From Collinsella aerofaciens (GTDB taxonomy: Bacteria; Actinomycetota; Coriobacteriia; Coriobacteriales; Coriobacteriaceae): a DNA stretch of 14,254 nt. The first letter of the stretch is position 1. Every line of letters starts with the position of its first letter. The stretch spans positions 1-14,254 of the forward strand of contig RPYR01000042.1 in NCBI GenBank assembly GCA_008671285.1, written 5' to 3'. The translations under genes and the position numbers were made by a program. The notes under the pieces are model-generated. The model worked only from the letters and a program-made list of their open reading frames with translations, did no database searches and was not told the origin of the DNA. Positions 6,497-14,171 of the stretch are shown here, piece by piece.

Positions 6497-8356
6497 TCAC
6501 TGGGCGAATTGGCTGCGGTAGAGTTCGGCGTAGAAGCCGCCTGCCGCTAGCAGCTCGTCGTGCGTGCCGCACTCGATAATCTGCCCGTCGCGCATCACCA
6601 GAATGCAGTCGGCGTTACGAATCGTGCTCAGGCGGTGCGCCACGACAAAGCTTGTGCGGCCAGCCATGAGCTCGTCGAATGCCGCCTGCACCTGCAGCTC
6701 GGTGCGGGTATCGATGCTCGAGGTCGCCTCGTCCAGCAGCAGAATCGCCGGGTCGGTGAGCATGACGCGCGCGATGCACAGCAGCTGTTTTTGACCCTGG
6801 CTAAACGTGCCGCCGTCCTCGCCGATTACCGTATCGTAGCCGCCTGGCAGCTGCACGATAAACTTGTGCGCGTGCGCGCGCTTGGCAGCTTCGATAACCT
6901 GCTCGCGCGTGGCGTCGGGACAGCCGTAGGCGATGTTTTCCGCCACCGTGCCCTCGAACAGCCAAGTGTCCTGCAACACCATGCCAAAGGCGCGGCGCAA
7001 GCTTGCGCGCGTGTAATCACGCGAGGAACGGCCATCGACCGCAATGCGACCGGCATCGATATCGTAGAACCGCAGAAGCAGGTTGATGAGCGTCGTCTTG
7101 CCACAGCCCGTGGGACCGACCAGGGCAAAGCGCATGCCGGGCTTGGCCTCGATGCAGATGTCCTGCAGCAGCTTGCGGTCGGACACGTAGCTAAAGTCCA
7201 CATGCTCAAAGGCGACCTCGCCCTGCGGGGCGGCAAGTTCCATGGCATCCGCCGCATCGGGCTCCTGCTCGCGCGCATCGAGCAGCGCAAACATGCGGCG
7301 CGCCGAGGCGTACGCGGTCTGAATCTGCGTAATGACGTTGGTGACCTCGTTGAACGGCTTGGTGTACTGGTTGGCATAGGACAGGAAGATCTGCACGCCG
7401 CCCACCGTAAGCGCCGCGGGCACGCCCGTGATCACGCCCACGCAGCCGATCACAGCGACCACGGCATAGATGATGTTGTTGATAAAGCGCGTGCCGGGGT
7501 TGGAGAGCGAACCCATAAACTGCGCGCGCTCGCCCGCGGTGTAGAGCTCGGCATTGAGCGCGTCGAAGCGCTGCTGAGCGTTCGAGCCATAGGCAAAGGC
7601 GTCGACAAGCTTTTGCTCGCCCACATACTCCTCGATATGGCCGCCAAGCTGACCCTGAATACGCTGCTGCGCCGTAAAGCTCTTGTTGGAGAGTTTGGCG
7701 ATGGCGCTAGCCGCAAAGATGGAGAGCGGCGTGACGAGCACCACTACGAGCGTCATGGTCAGGTTAATGGAGAGCATAAACGCAAGCGTGCCAACGATGG
7801 TGATAACGCCGGTGAAAAGCTGGGTAAAGCCCTGCAGCAGACCGTCGCCCACCTGGTCGACGTCGTTGACCACGCGGCTCATAAGGTCGCCGTGGGCATG
7901 GCTGTCGATAAAGCTGAGCGGCATGCGGCTGAGCTTATCGCTCGCCTCAACGCGCATGTCGCGCACCGTCTCGTAGGACAGGCGGTTAACGCAGTAGCCT
8001 TGCAGCCACTGGAAGGCCGCGGCACCTACCACGACGAGCGCGAGTTTGGTAACGAGCGGCAGTAGCGCGTCGAAGTCCACCTGCACGGCAGCAACGATCA
8101 GGTCGATGCCCTCGCCGATGAGAATAGGTGTGTAGAGCTGCAGAATCACCGAGACGGCGGCACTCACAAACGACGCCGCAAACGAAATACGGTGCGGACG
8201 GACGTAGCCCATCAGGCGGCGGGTCACCGCGCCCACGGGATAGCGCTCAGGGTCGCCGGGCTGGCGCGGACCGTCGCCCAGGTCGTTGAGGTTATCGTTG
8301 CCGGACACGTTGGCCGTCATCGTGGCGACCGAACCGGAAGAAGTATACGGATTCAT
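6497..8356 (-). CDS. ABC exporter half-transporter, catalytically complete subunit
   Basis: The product has 619 residues with an N-terminal membrane domain (about residues 45-340, six expected segments) and a C-terminal nucleotide-binding domain. Walker A is GPTGCGKTT (~414), the signature is FSQGQKQ (~515, a variant of LSGGQ), Walker B is ILLLDEATSS with the catalytic glutamate (~540), and the switch histidine lies in VAHRLST (~572). The first 40 residues are a polar extension. The ATG at 8356 follows directly on the TAA of the preceding gene (TAAATG), with AAGGAGG eight bases ahead, so translation is tightly coupled and equal subunit amounts are expected. Together with the 8357-10210 product it should form a heterodimeric exporter of the LmrCD/BmrCD/TM287-288 type in the cytoplasmic membrane. 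Substrate is unknown: drugs, lipids and peptides are all handled by this family. No clear intrinsic terminator follows the gene. Confidence 0.9.
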   Translation of the reverse strand: MNPYTSSGSVATMTANVSGNDNLNDLGDGPRQPGDPERYPVGAVTRRLMGYVRPHRISFAASFVSAAVSVILQLYTPILIGEGIDLIVAAVQVDFDALLPLVTKLALVVVGAAAFQWLQGYCVNRLSYETVRDMRVEASDKLSRMPLSFIDSHAHGDLMSRVVNDVDQVGDGLLQGFTQLFTGVITIVGTLAFMLSINLTMTLVVVLVTPLSIFAASAIAKLSNKSFTAQQRIQGQLGGHIEEYVGEQKLVDAFAYGSNAQQRFDALNAELYTAGERAQFMGSLSNPGTRFINNIIYAVVAVIGCVGVITGVPAALTVGGVQIFLSYANQYTKPFNEVTNVITQIQTAYASARRMFALLDAREQEPDAADAMELAAPQGEVAFEHVDFSYVSDRKLLQDICIEAKPGMRFALVGPTGCGKTTLINLLLRFYDIDAGRIAVDGRSSRDYTRASLRRAFGMVLQDTWLFEGTVAENIAYGCPDATREQVIEAAKRAHAHKFIVQLPGGYDTVIGEDGGTFSQGQKQLLCIARVMLTDPAILLLDEATSSIDTRTELQVQAAFDELMAGRTSFVVAHRLSTIRNADCILVMRDGQIIECGTHDELLAAGGFYAELYRSQFAQ

Positions 8357-10210
8357 TTAGCAGCCCTCCTTTGCGCAGACGGATGCGGAGGCGGTTGGGG
8401 CGGACGCGGGCGCCGCACTCCCCTGCCGGCCCTCGAGCTCCTCGCGGCGCAACTGCGACTGGCAAATCTCGCGGTAGAGCTGGCAGCTTGCGTACAGCTC
8501 GTCATGCATGCCCAGGCCTGCGACCGAGCCGTGGTCGAGTACGCAGATCATGTCAGCGTCGCGCACGGTCGAGACGCGCTGGCTTACGATCACCGTCGTG
8601 AGCGGCAGCCCGCCCTCGGCGGCACCGCGCACGCTACGCTCGCGGATGGCATGGCGAAGCGCCGCGTCGGTCTTAAAGTCGAGCGCCGAGGCGGAGTCGT
8701 CCATGATCAATATCTGAGGCGAACCCACCAAGGCACGCGCGATAGTCAGGCGCTGGCGCTGGCCACCGCTGAAGTTCTTGCCGCCCGCCTCGACCGGGGC
8801 GTCGAGCCCCTGCGGCTTGTTGCGCACGAACTCGCTCGCCTGCGCCATATCGAGCGCCGCCCAAAGTTCCTCGTCGGTCGCCGACTCGTCACGCCAGGTC
8901 AGGTTGCTGCGGATGGTGCCGCTCACCAGCGACGCTCGCTGCGGAACGGTCGCGACCACGTGGCGCAGCTGGCCGAGCTGCCAGGCACGCACGTCGGAGC
9001 CCATCACGCTCACGCTGCCGGTGCTCGCATCGTACAGGCGCGGAATAAGCGAGACGAGTGTGGACTTGCCGCTGCCCGTGCCGCCGATAATGCCGAGCGT
9101 TTTGCCCAACGAAAGTTCCAGGGTCACATCGCTCACGGCATTGGCCGCGCCGGCGCCAAACGAGAAGCTCGCATGGTCAAAGCTCAGCGCGGGAGCCGGG
9201 GCGTCGACGTCCGTCGCGAGCGCCTGGGGCAGCGCGACCGGCTCGTTGCCCTCGTCAGCGATGCTCGGCACGCAATTGAGCACCTCGTTGATACGCGACG
9301 CGCTGGCGCTCGCCTTGGTAAAAACAACGACCAGGTTGGCCACGTAGACGATGGAGGTGAGGGTCTGCGTCATGTAGTTGACGAACGCCATGACCTGGCC
9401 CTGCGTGAGCTCGCCCACGTTGACCTGGATGCCGCCCACCCACAGGATGGCGCACACGCCCAGGTTCATCACCAAAAACGTGACGGGGTTGAGAATCGAC
9501 GAGAGCTTGCCCACCGCGATGGCAGTATTGGCCTGATCATCGGCAGCTTGGGCAAAACGCTCGCGCTCGTGGTTCTCGCGCACGAAGGCGCGAACCACGC
9601 GAGCGCCCGAAAGGCCTTCGCGGCAGATTAGCGCGATGCGGTCGAGCTTTCCCTGCAGCTGCTTGTAGTACGGAATACAGCGCGCCATGACAAACCAAAA
9701 CACCAGGCCGATGGCGGGCGTGCAAATCAAAAAGATAATGCCGAGCTTAAGGTCGATGGCAAGGGCCGCGACCATGGAGCCCACCGCTAGGAAGGGCCAG
9801 CGGATGAGCATGCGCACGCCCAGCGCCACAGCGAGCTGCACCTGGTTGACGTCGTTGGTGATACGCGTGATGAGCGACGGCGTGCCAAAACGGTCGAGTT
9901 CGGCATAGCTCAGCTTGTTGATATGCTGGTAGAGCGCGCCACGAATGTCGGTGCCCATGCCCTGCGAGGTGAGCGCCGCCATCTTTTGGCAGACGAGCGT
10001 AAACGAGATGCCGATCACAGCCATGGCGGCAAGCAGCATACCGTAGTGGATAACGGCGTTCACGTCGTGCGCCCCAATGCCCTTATCGATCATCTGGGCA
10101 ATCACCAGCGGCGTCAGCAGGTCAAAGATCACTTCGATTAGCTTGCACGCAGGGCCGATCACCATATATCGGCGAAACTTACCACCAAAACGCCTGAGCA
10201 GCTCAATCAT
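8357..10210 (-). CDS. ABC exporter half-transporter, degenerate ATP-site subunit
   Basis: The product has 617 residues from the ATG at 10210, chosen because GGGAG lies nine bases upstream and MIELLRRFGGKFRRYM is a normal start for this family. The frame also stays open upstream to a GTG at 10267 with no evident ribosome site. A membrane domain (about 15-315) is followed by a nucleotide-binding domain with Walker A GGTGSGKST (~375), signature FSGGQRQRL (~478), Walker B ILIMDDSAS (~498) and VSQRVST (~541). The catalytic glutamate is aspartate and the switch histidine is glutamine, exactly the changes known from the non-hydrolysing site of heterodimeric exporters; the partner next door keeps both. 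It is the first gene of a two-gene operon, and its stop codon abuts the partner's start. The C-terminal tail is rich in Ala, Pro and Ser. Substrate is not evident. Confidence 0.9.
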   Translation of the reverse strand: MIELLRRFGGKFRRYMVIGPACKLIEVIFDLLTPLVIAQMIDKGIGAHDVNAVIHYGMLLAAMAVIGISFTLVCQKMAALTSQGMGTDIRGALYQHINKLSYAELDRFGTPSLITRITNDVNQVQLAVALGVRMLIRWPFLAVGSMVAALAIDLKLGIIFLICTPAIGLVFWFVMARCIPYYKQLQGKLDRIALICREGLSGARVVRAFVRENHERERFAQAADDQANTAIAVGKLSSILNPVTFLVMNLGVCAILWVGGIQVNVGELTQGQVMAFVNYMTQTLTSIVYVANLVVVFTKASASASRINEVLNCVPSIADEGNEPVALPQALATDVDAPAPALSFDHASFSFGAGAANAVSDVTLELSLGKTLGIIGGTGSGKSTLVSLIPRLYDASTGSVSVMGSDVRAWQLGQLRHVVATVPQRASLVSGTIRSNLTWRDESATDEELWAALDMAQASEFVRNKPQGLDAPVEAGGKNFSGGQRQRLTIARALVGSPQILIMDDSASALDFKTDAALRHAIRERSVRGAAEGGLPLTTVIVSQRVSTVRDADMICVLDHGSVAGLGMHDELYASCQLYREICQSQLRREELEGRQGSAAPASAPTASASVCAKEGC

Positions 10211-10223
10211 GTATAGGCGCTCC

Positions 10224-10258
10224 CTATCATCATCCACATTCAATTCGAACCATGATAG
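10224..10258 (-). promoter_or_regulatory. Inverted repeat beside the ABC operon ribosome site
   Basis: CTATCAT (10224-10230) and ATGATAG (10252-10258) are perfect inverted arms 21 bp apart. The near arm touches the AGGGAG ribosome site of the first ABC gene, so the dyad could act as a repressor operator or, if transcribed, as a hairpin controlling translation. The arms are short and chance is not excluded. A poor promoter candidate (TTTACG, 18 bp, TACTAT) overlaps the far arm. Confidence 0.3.
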
Positions 10259-10423
10259 TACCGCCACCCCAAAAGAAGCGTAAACAACTCGTCATTTCTA
10301 ACGGGATTCAGTTTTCAGGGGAGGGGTATACGCGCACACCCAGCCAGTGTCGGGTCAACTAGCATGGTATATTTACATTAGTGCTACCAAGTTAGTCGCC
10401 GACCCTTGAAATGAGGTGCCGAG

Positions 10424-11437
10424 ATGAACGACATTCTCGCAAGAAGAGCAAGACGAGCAACTGCGGGCATCGCCCTTTCCGCGGCACTTGTCGCGGGAAT
10501 CGCCCCCGTAACGGCGATCGCGGCAGAAACCAGCGCCCCCACCGGTGCAGTTGCCTTGCAGACGGAAGATGCGGCCGCCGCAAAAGAAAAAGCGTATGCA
10601 GCCATGCAGGAAGCGCTCAAAACCCTCGAGGCCGCAAAAGACGCCGCAAGTCCCGAGAAAATTGCGGAAATCGATGATGACATTGCCGCTTTTCAAGAGA
10701 TCTACGACATGGTGGTGGCGGAAGCCGCCAAACAGAGGGAACCCCTTCCCGCCATGCAAGCGAACGTCGATGCAGCCCAAGCCAAATACGATGAGGCCCA
10801 CAACCGGACAAGCGGCCTTCAGGCAGAATTAGATAAGGCACTTGAAGCACTCGGCGGCGAGGAGCCCAGCACAGCTATTAAGGAGCATATTAAGCAGTTG
10901 CGCATGGAGATCATGACGGCAGAAAGGCGAGAAGAATCTTGTGAAGATGATCTTCACCGCTACCAACGCCGGCTCGAAAGCCAGGAAAAACAGGTTCAGT
11001 ATTTCGAAAGTGAGGCAAAGGAAGCTAAAGCCCACATCGACGAGGACATAGCCAAGCAAAATGCGCTCCTCGGCGATTTGGAAAAGGCGCAAGCGGCCTA
11101 TGACGACGCCTGCAAGGCATACGAAGAGGCAAAGGCCGCGGCAGACAAGGCCACCTCGCCCGAGATAACGAAACCGACCGAGACGACGCCTCCCTCCGGC
11201 TCAACGCAACCCGCCGAGGCGACACCGCCCGTTGCCTCACCTGCAACCGGCAAAGACGCCCTACCAAGCTCGACCAAGCAGGCGAACTCGAGCAGCGGCA
11301 AGCAAGCAAATACGACCGCCGGCAAGCTCGCGAACACGGGCGACACAGCACCGAGCGCAATAGCACTCGCAGGAATCGCCGCCATGGGACTCGGAATAAC
11401 CGCCACAGCCACACGCCGCATCAAGAACTCAAAATAG
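10424..11437 (+). CDS. Small coiled-coil surface protein with LANTG anchor
   Basis: The product has 337 residues from the ATG at 10424, with GAGG seven bases upstream. A signal peptide (basic MNDILARRARRA, hydrophobic core, cleavage near residue 34 after AIAA) is followed by a long, charged, Ala/Glu/Lys-rich helical region (~45-235) with heptad character, typical of an extended coiled coil. A Pro/Thr/Ser-rich wall-spanning stretch (~240-300) leads to LANTGD (302-307), a hydrophobic segment and a basic tail (RRIKNSK). The sorting signal is the same LANTG as in the 928-5016 protein, so both probably use one sortase, which is not in this window. Just before the motif an 8-residue repeat is visible: KQANSSSG, KQANTTAG, KLANTGDT. 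The gene is divergent from the ABC operon and ends in a strong terminator. A stalk-like or adhesive role is inference; I do not recognise a named family. Confidence 0.8.
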   Translation: MNDILARRARRATAGIALSAALVAGIAPVTAIAAETSAPTGAVALQTEDAAAAKEKAYAAMQEALKTLEAAKDAASPEKIAEIDDDIAAFQEIYDMVVAEAAKQREPLPAMQANVDAAQAKYDEAHNRTSGLQAELDKALEALGGEEPSTAIKEHIKQLRMEIMTAERREESCEDDLHRYQRRLESQEKQVQYFESEAKEAKAHIDEDIAKQNALLGDLEKAQAAYDDACKAYEEAKAAADKATSPEITKPTETTPPSGSTQPAEATPPVASPATGKDALPSSTKQANSSSGKQANTTAGKLANTGDTAPSAIALAGIAAMGLGITATATRRIKNSK

Positions 11438-11482
11438 CCGACAGAGCATTCTGCCTTCACCAATCCACAAGCCCAGAGACAA

Positions 11483-11525
11483 AAAGAGGCTCGTTTCCCC
11501 ACCTAAGGAAACGGGCCTCTTTAAC
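11483..11525. terminator. Strong terminator after the coiled-coil surface gene
   Basis: AAAGAGGCTCGTTTCC (11483-11498) pairs with GGAAACGGGCCTCTTT (11507-11522), with one G-U pair and an 8-nt loop, 45 bases after the stop codon. A- and T-runs on both flanks make it likely to work in both directions, which would also block transcription arriving from the SRP RNA side. Confidence 0.85.
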
Positions 11526-11658
11526 TGCAAAAATTCAAGCAACAGCACCGCCGCCTCTTGAACCACATAGCCATCAATGCCCAGACAACACCAGCAAGCC
11601 GCATTCCACAAGGGATAGATTTAAATTAGATAAACGCGCCTTTACGGATGATTTTTGG

Positions 11659-11767
11659 ACGACGGGGCCCGGTCGGCGGCGAGGTGTTTGGTAGTCGAGC
11701 GATCCCGCAGGCGAAGCCGAGGACCAGCGAGACACCAAATACCTCGCCGCCGGCCGGGCCGTGTCGC
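11659..11767. repeat. Long GC-rich palindrome downstream of the SRP RNA
   Basis: Bases 11666-11692 and 11734-11760 are inverted repeats matching in 25 of 27 positions (core GGCGGCGAGGT with ACCTCGCCGCC, TTTGGT with ACCAAA). They enclose a 41-base loop, and pairing continues weakly outside. The differences keep G-U or near pairs. It follows the SRP RNA terminator on the - strand. Its build resembles the 5647-5782 palindrome, but the sequence is different. Apart from this element, I see nothing assignable between 11526 and 11658. Confidence 0.75.
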
Positions 11768-11773
11768 GGCACC

Positions 11774-11790
11774 AAAAAGCGCCCGTGCGC
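11774..11790 (-). terminator. SRP RNA terminator
   Basis: On the - strand GCGC, ACGG and GCGC are followed by TTTTT directly after the SRP RNA. The stem is short and shares its first bases with the closing stem of the RNA, so processing rather than termination may set the mature 3' end. Confidence 0.5.
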
Positions 11791-11887
11791 TCGATGGATT
11801 CGGATGCCCGACAGAGGCTCCTTATGGCTGCTTCCTTCCGGACCTGACCAGATTCGGAACATGTCGTCATCCGAACCCATCGAACGC
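11788..11887 (-). ncRNA. ffs: Signal recognition particle RNA, small bacterial (4.5S) type
   Basis: Read on the - strand, this holds the universal SRP domain IV signature GGTCAGGTCCGGAAGGAAGC (reverse of about 11830-11849) with the asymmetric and symmetric internal loops that bind the M domain of Ffh. The two ends pair over about 20 bases (GCGTTCGATGGGTTCGGATG with CATCCGAATCCATCGAGCGC), closing a single rod of about 100 nt with no Alu domain, as in the 4.5S RNA of E. coli and most Actinobacteria. The RNA joins Ffh and guides membrane and secretory proteins to FtsY and SecYEG. The ends are set by the closing stem and may be off by a few bases. A good promoter lies just upstream (11904-11932). 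The gene follows the tadA fusion on the same strand, as in Bacillus, but about 450 bases away. Confidence 0.93.
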
Positions 11888-11903
11888 GCTAGGCGCTCGG
11901 TAT

Positions 11904-11932
11904 ATCTTACCTGCTCCCGCCCGCCAGAGCAA
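11904..11932 (-). promoter_or_regulatory. Promoter of the SRP RNA gene
   Basis: On the - strand TTGCTC (11932-11927) and TAAGAT (11909-11904) are separated by exactly 17 bp. Transcription would begin about seven to ten bases before the closing stem of the RNA. Confidence 0.6.
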
Positions 11933-11941
11933 GGTAGCTAA

Positions 11942-12023
11942 TTTGGGACGGAGCTTTTTTGACTACTTTTGCAGCCCGATTGCCAGAGCAGCCAATGAGT
12001 AGTCAAAATAGTCCGATCCCAAA
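11942..12023. repeat. Palindromic element P1
   Basis: TTTTGACTACT (11957-11967) and AGTAGTCAAAA (11998-12008) are perfect inverted arms. An outer pair, TTTGGGACGGA (11942-11952) with TCCGATCCCAAA (12012-12023), matches with one extra base. It lies immediately upstream of the SRP RNA promoter. No T-run suited to termination follows on either strand. Confidence 0.7.
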
Positions 12024-12056
12024 ATGACCGGCTTGGTGCCGCACCACAGAAAGGGC

Positions 12057-12188
12057 CCATCTACTACGTTTAGGCCGCAGGGGTCAACCATAGCCGGCTT
12101 TTTCGAAAATCGGCAAGCTTTCTACCTGCGGTTTTGTTTTTGCAAATTCCGGGATGGTCGAAGGTGGCCGGTTTAACGTAGTAGATGG
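12057..12188. repeat. Palindromic element P2, nested hairpins
   Basis: CCATCTACTACGTT (12057-12070) and AACGTAGTAGATGG (12175-12188) are perfect 14-bp inverted arms. Inside, CCGCAGG (12074-12080) pairs with CCTGCGG (12125-12131), and GCCG with CGGC around TTTTCGAAAA forms a third nested hairpin (12093-12114). The 15-mer GCAAATTCCGGGATG at 12142-12156 is identical to 5287-5301 in the right hairpin array. Short open frames across the region have no coding character that I can recognise. Confidence 0.75.
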
Positions 12189-12260
12189 TCGCATTTCGTG
12201 GCAAACGGTCCGACCCAAGGCACAAGGCGGCCAACCTCGAATGGCCATTCTCGAAGTTGC

Positions 12261-12315
12261 GGTGGAATACGGACTGAATTGGCCCCTTAAAGGCAAAAAC
12301 GCTCCGTATTTCACC
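12261..12315. repeat. Palindromic element P3
   Basis: GGTGGAATACGGA (12261-12273) and TCCGTATTTCACC (12303-12315) are inverted arms with 12 of 13 pairs. It ends 23 bases beyond the stop codon of the tadA fusion gene. It may contribute to the 3' end of that transcript, although there is no proper T-run. Confidence 0.6.
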
Positions 12316-12338
12316 GCGACTTATCGAGGGGATGGGTT

Positions 12339-14120
12339 TTAGATACGGCCAAGGTCGTAGGATCGAGCGGCCGCTTCGCCGGCGCAGATGAGGTTGGTTG
12401 TGGCTTCTTGCGGATCGAGTGCCTGTTCCAGGCCCATGGGTTTGCGGCAAATCGGCAGTACAAGGTCGATGCCTTGCCCATACACCGCATCCAGGTTATC
12501 AGCGCGACCGCCCACGACAGCAATCACCGGCTTGCCATATCGCTTCGCACGACGGGCCACACCCACCGGCGCCTTACCGGCGGCGGACTGCTCATCCATA
12601 TTGCCCTCGCCCGTTATGACCAGGTTGACATCGCGTACGCGCTCGTCAAACCCAATCAGATCGAGCACCGTCTCCACGCCCGAACGCAGCTCCGCACCGA
12701 GCGCCAGTAACGCCGCGCCCAAGCCACCGGCAGCGCCCGCGCCGGGTACACCGAGCACCGAGCCAAATGTCCGTGCGCCCTCGGGTGTGCGCAACAACCC
12801 CTGGGCTCGAGCTCTGGCAATCGCCGCATCGAGCAAGCGACCGTAGCCGACCATCCAGCCGTCGTATCTGCGCAGCACCTCGACATCATCCGCCGGCAGG
12901 CCCTTCTGCCCGCCAAACACCGCCAGTGCGCCTCGACGCCCCACGAGCGGATTCTCGACATCCGAAAGCACAACGATGCGAGCATCATCCAAAGCCTGCA
13001 GCGCGGGCGCCAAATCAACGCTCGCCACCTGCTCAAGGCCGGCAAGACCGGGGGCGACATCGCAGCCCCGATCATCGACCACACGCGCGCCCAGCGCCTG
13101 CAGCATGCCGGCGCCACCGTCGTTGGTGGCACTGCCGCCCAGACCAATATAGAGTGTCCTTGCGCCCATGCGAACTGCGCGAAGCATAAGCTCGCCCACG
13201 CCATAGGTCGAAGCCGCCAACGCCGCCGACTCCATACAGCTCGAATACCCAATACCCGCCGCCTCGGCCATCTCAATTACAGCCGAGTCGCGCTCGTCGT
13301 CCACCAGCATCCGGGCAGACACGCGATCGCCCAAGGGACCTGCCACCTCACAGGTCACAATCTCACCGCCGCACGCGGCGATGGCGTCGAGCGTTCCCTC
13401 GCCACCATCTGCCAGCGGCAAAGCGTTCAGCTCGGCATCGGGCCACACACGGCGCATGCCCTCGGCAATCGCCGCCTCCGCCTGCGCGCTCGAAACGCTG
13501 CCCTTAAAGGAGTCAATCGCCAGCAGCACACGGCGGGGCCGGCGGCACGCAGGACCAAAGTCAACCGCCGTACCAGCATCCTCACCGACACCTGCAAGCG
13601 CTGCGGCGTGAGCGGCATGCGCCTCAAGATCGGCCCCACAACCGCCATCAGCGCCGCCCGCTCCGCGCAGACCGCCAAAATAGCTAATCAGCAGCTCACG
13701 GCATTCATCCGCCAGGACCCCAGCCGTCACGTTAAACCGATGATTCAGGCGCGAATCGGCATTCAGGTCATACAGCGAACCCAGCGCGCCCGCCTTGGCA
13801 TCACTCGCGCCATACACGCAGCGCCCCACGCGCGCGTTGACCATAAGGCCCGCGCACATGCAGCAGGGTTCCAACGTCACATAAACCGTACAGTCGAAAA
13901 GGCGCCAGCGGCCAAGCGCCTGGGCAGCGGCGCACACGGCCGCAAACTCGGCATGAGCCGAAGGGTCCTGGTCGAGCTCGCGACGATTATGCGCCCGCGC
14001 GACGATCTCACCGTCGCGCACCACTACGGCTCCGATGGGCACCTCGCCCACCGCCGCGGCGGCGCGCGCCTCGGCCAGTGCCTCGCGCATGAACTTCTCG
14101 TCGATTTCGGTGATCGTCAT
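12339..14120 (-). CDS. tadA: tRNA adenosine deaminase TadA fused to glycerate kinase
   Basis: The product has 593 residues from the ATG at 14120, which has AGGGAAGG six bases ahead; frame upstream to 14171 is also open but runs toward the tRNA gene. Residues 1-150 are a full TadA: H56-A-E58 (zinc ligand and catalytic glutamate) and PC86CMC89 (the other zinc ligands), followed by the usual GASDAKAGALGS and FNVTAGVL. TadA converts A34 of tRNA-Arg(ACG) to inosine. A Gly/Ala/His/Cys-rich linker (~151-195) leads to a complete class II (GlxK/GarK-type) glycerate kinase (~196-593): LLAIDSFKGSVSS, PLADGGEGT (~235), GLGGSATNDGGAGML (~326), SDVENPL (~386), VFGGQKG (~401) and ITGEGNMDEQSAAGKAP (~502). 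Both halves look intact and of normal length. The kinase would phosphorylate glycerate into lower glycolysis. No stop or internal ribosome site was seen that separates the halves, so one polypeptide is expected, perhaps cleaved in the linker. An accidental gene fusion is the simplest explanation. Confidence 0.9.
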   Translation of the reverse strand: MTITEIDEKFMREALAEARAAAAVGEVPIGAVVVRDGEIVARAHNRRELDQDPSAHAEFAAVCAAAQALGRWRLFDCTVYVTLEPCCMCAGLMVNARVGRCVYGASDAKAGALGSLYDLNADSRLNHRFNVTAGVLADECRELLISYFGGLRGAGGADGGCGADLEAHAAHAAALAGVGEDAGTAVDFGPACRRPRRVLLAIDSFKGSVSSAQAEAAIAEGMRRVWPDAELNALPLADGGEGTLDAIAACGGEIVTCEVAGPLGDRVSARMLVDDERDSAVIEMAEAAGIGYSSCMESAALAASTYGVGELMLRAVRMGARTLYIGLGGSATNDGGAGMLQALGARVVDDRGCDVAPGLAGLEQVASVDLAPALQALDDARIVVLSDVENPLVGRRGALAVFGGQKGLPADDVEVLRRYDGWMVGYGRLLDAAIARARAQGLLRTPEGARTFGSVLGVPGAGAAGGLGAALLALGAELRSGVETVLDLIGFDERVRDVNLVITGEGNMDEQSAAGKAPVGVARRAKRYGKPVIAVVGGRADNLDAVYGQGIDLVLPICRKPMGLEQALDPQEATTNLICAGEAAARSYDLGRI

Positions 14121-14171
14121 CGTTCGCCTTCCCTGTTGCAAATTCAAAACGATGCTATCATTACGACTCAC

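Noticed and set aside
10368..10373. Promoter -10 (TATATT) for the coiled-coil surface gene
   Set aside because: The hexamer is good, but no acceptable -35 box lies 16-18 bp upstream, so I did not list it as a feature.
11626..11880. Short open frames over the SRP RNA and its palindrome
   Set aside because: The sequence is explained by the SRP RNA and by inverted-repeat structure; the translations show no recognisable protein feature.
12084..12342. Small open frames on both strands in the palindrome region
   Set aside because: They run through the arms of P2 and P3, lack ribosome sites, and one overlaps the end of the kinase gene. Best read as noncoding.
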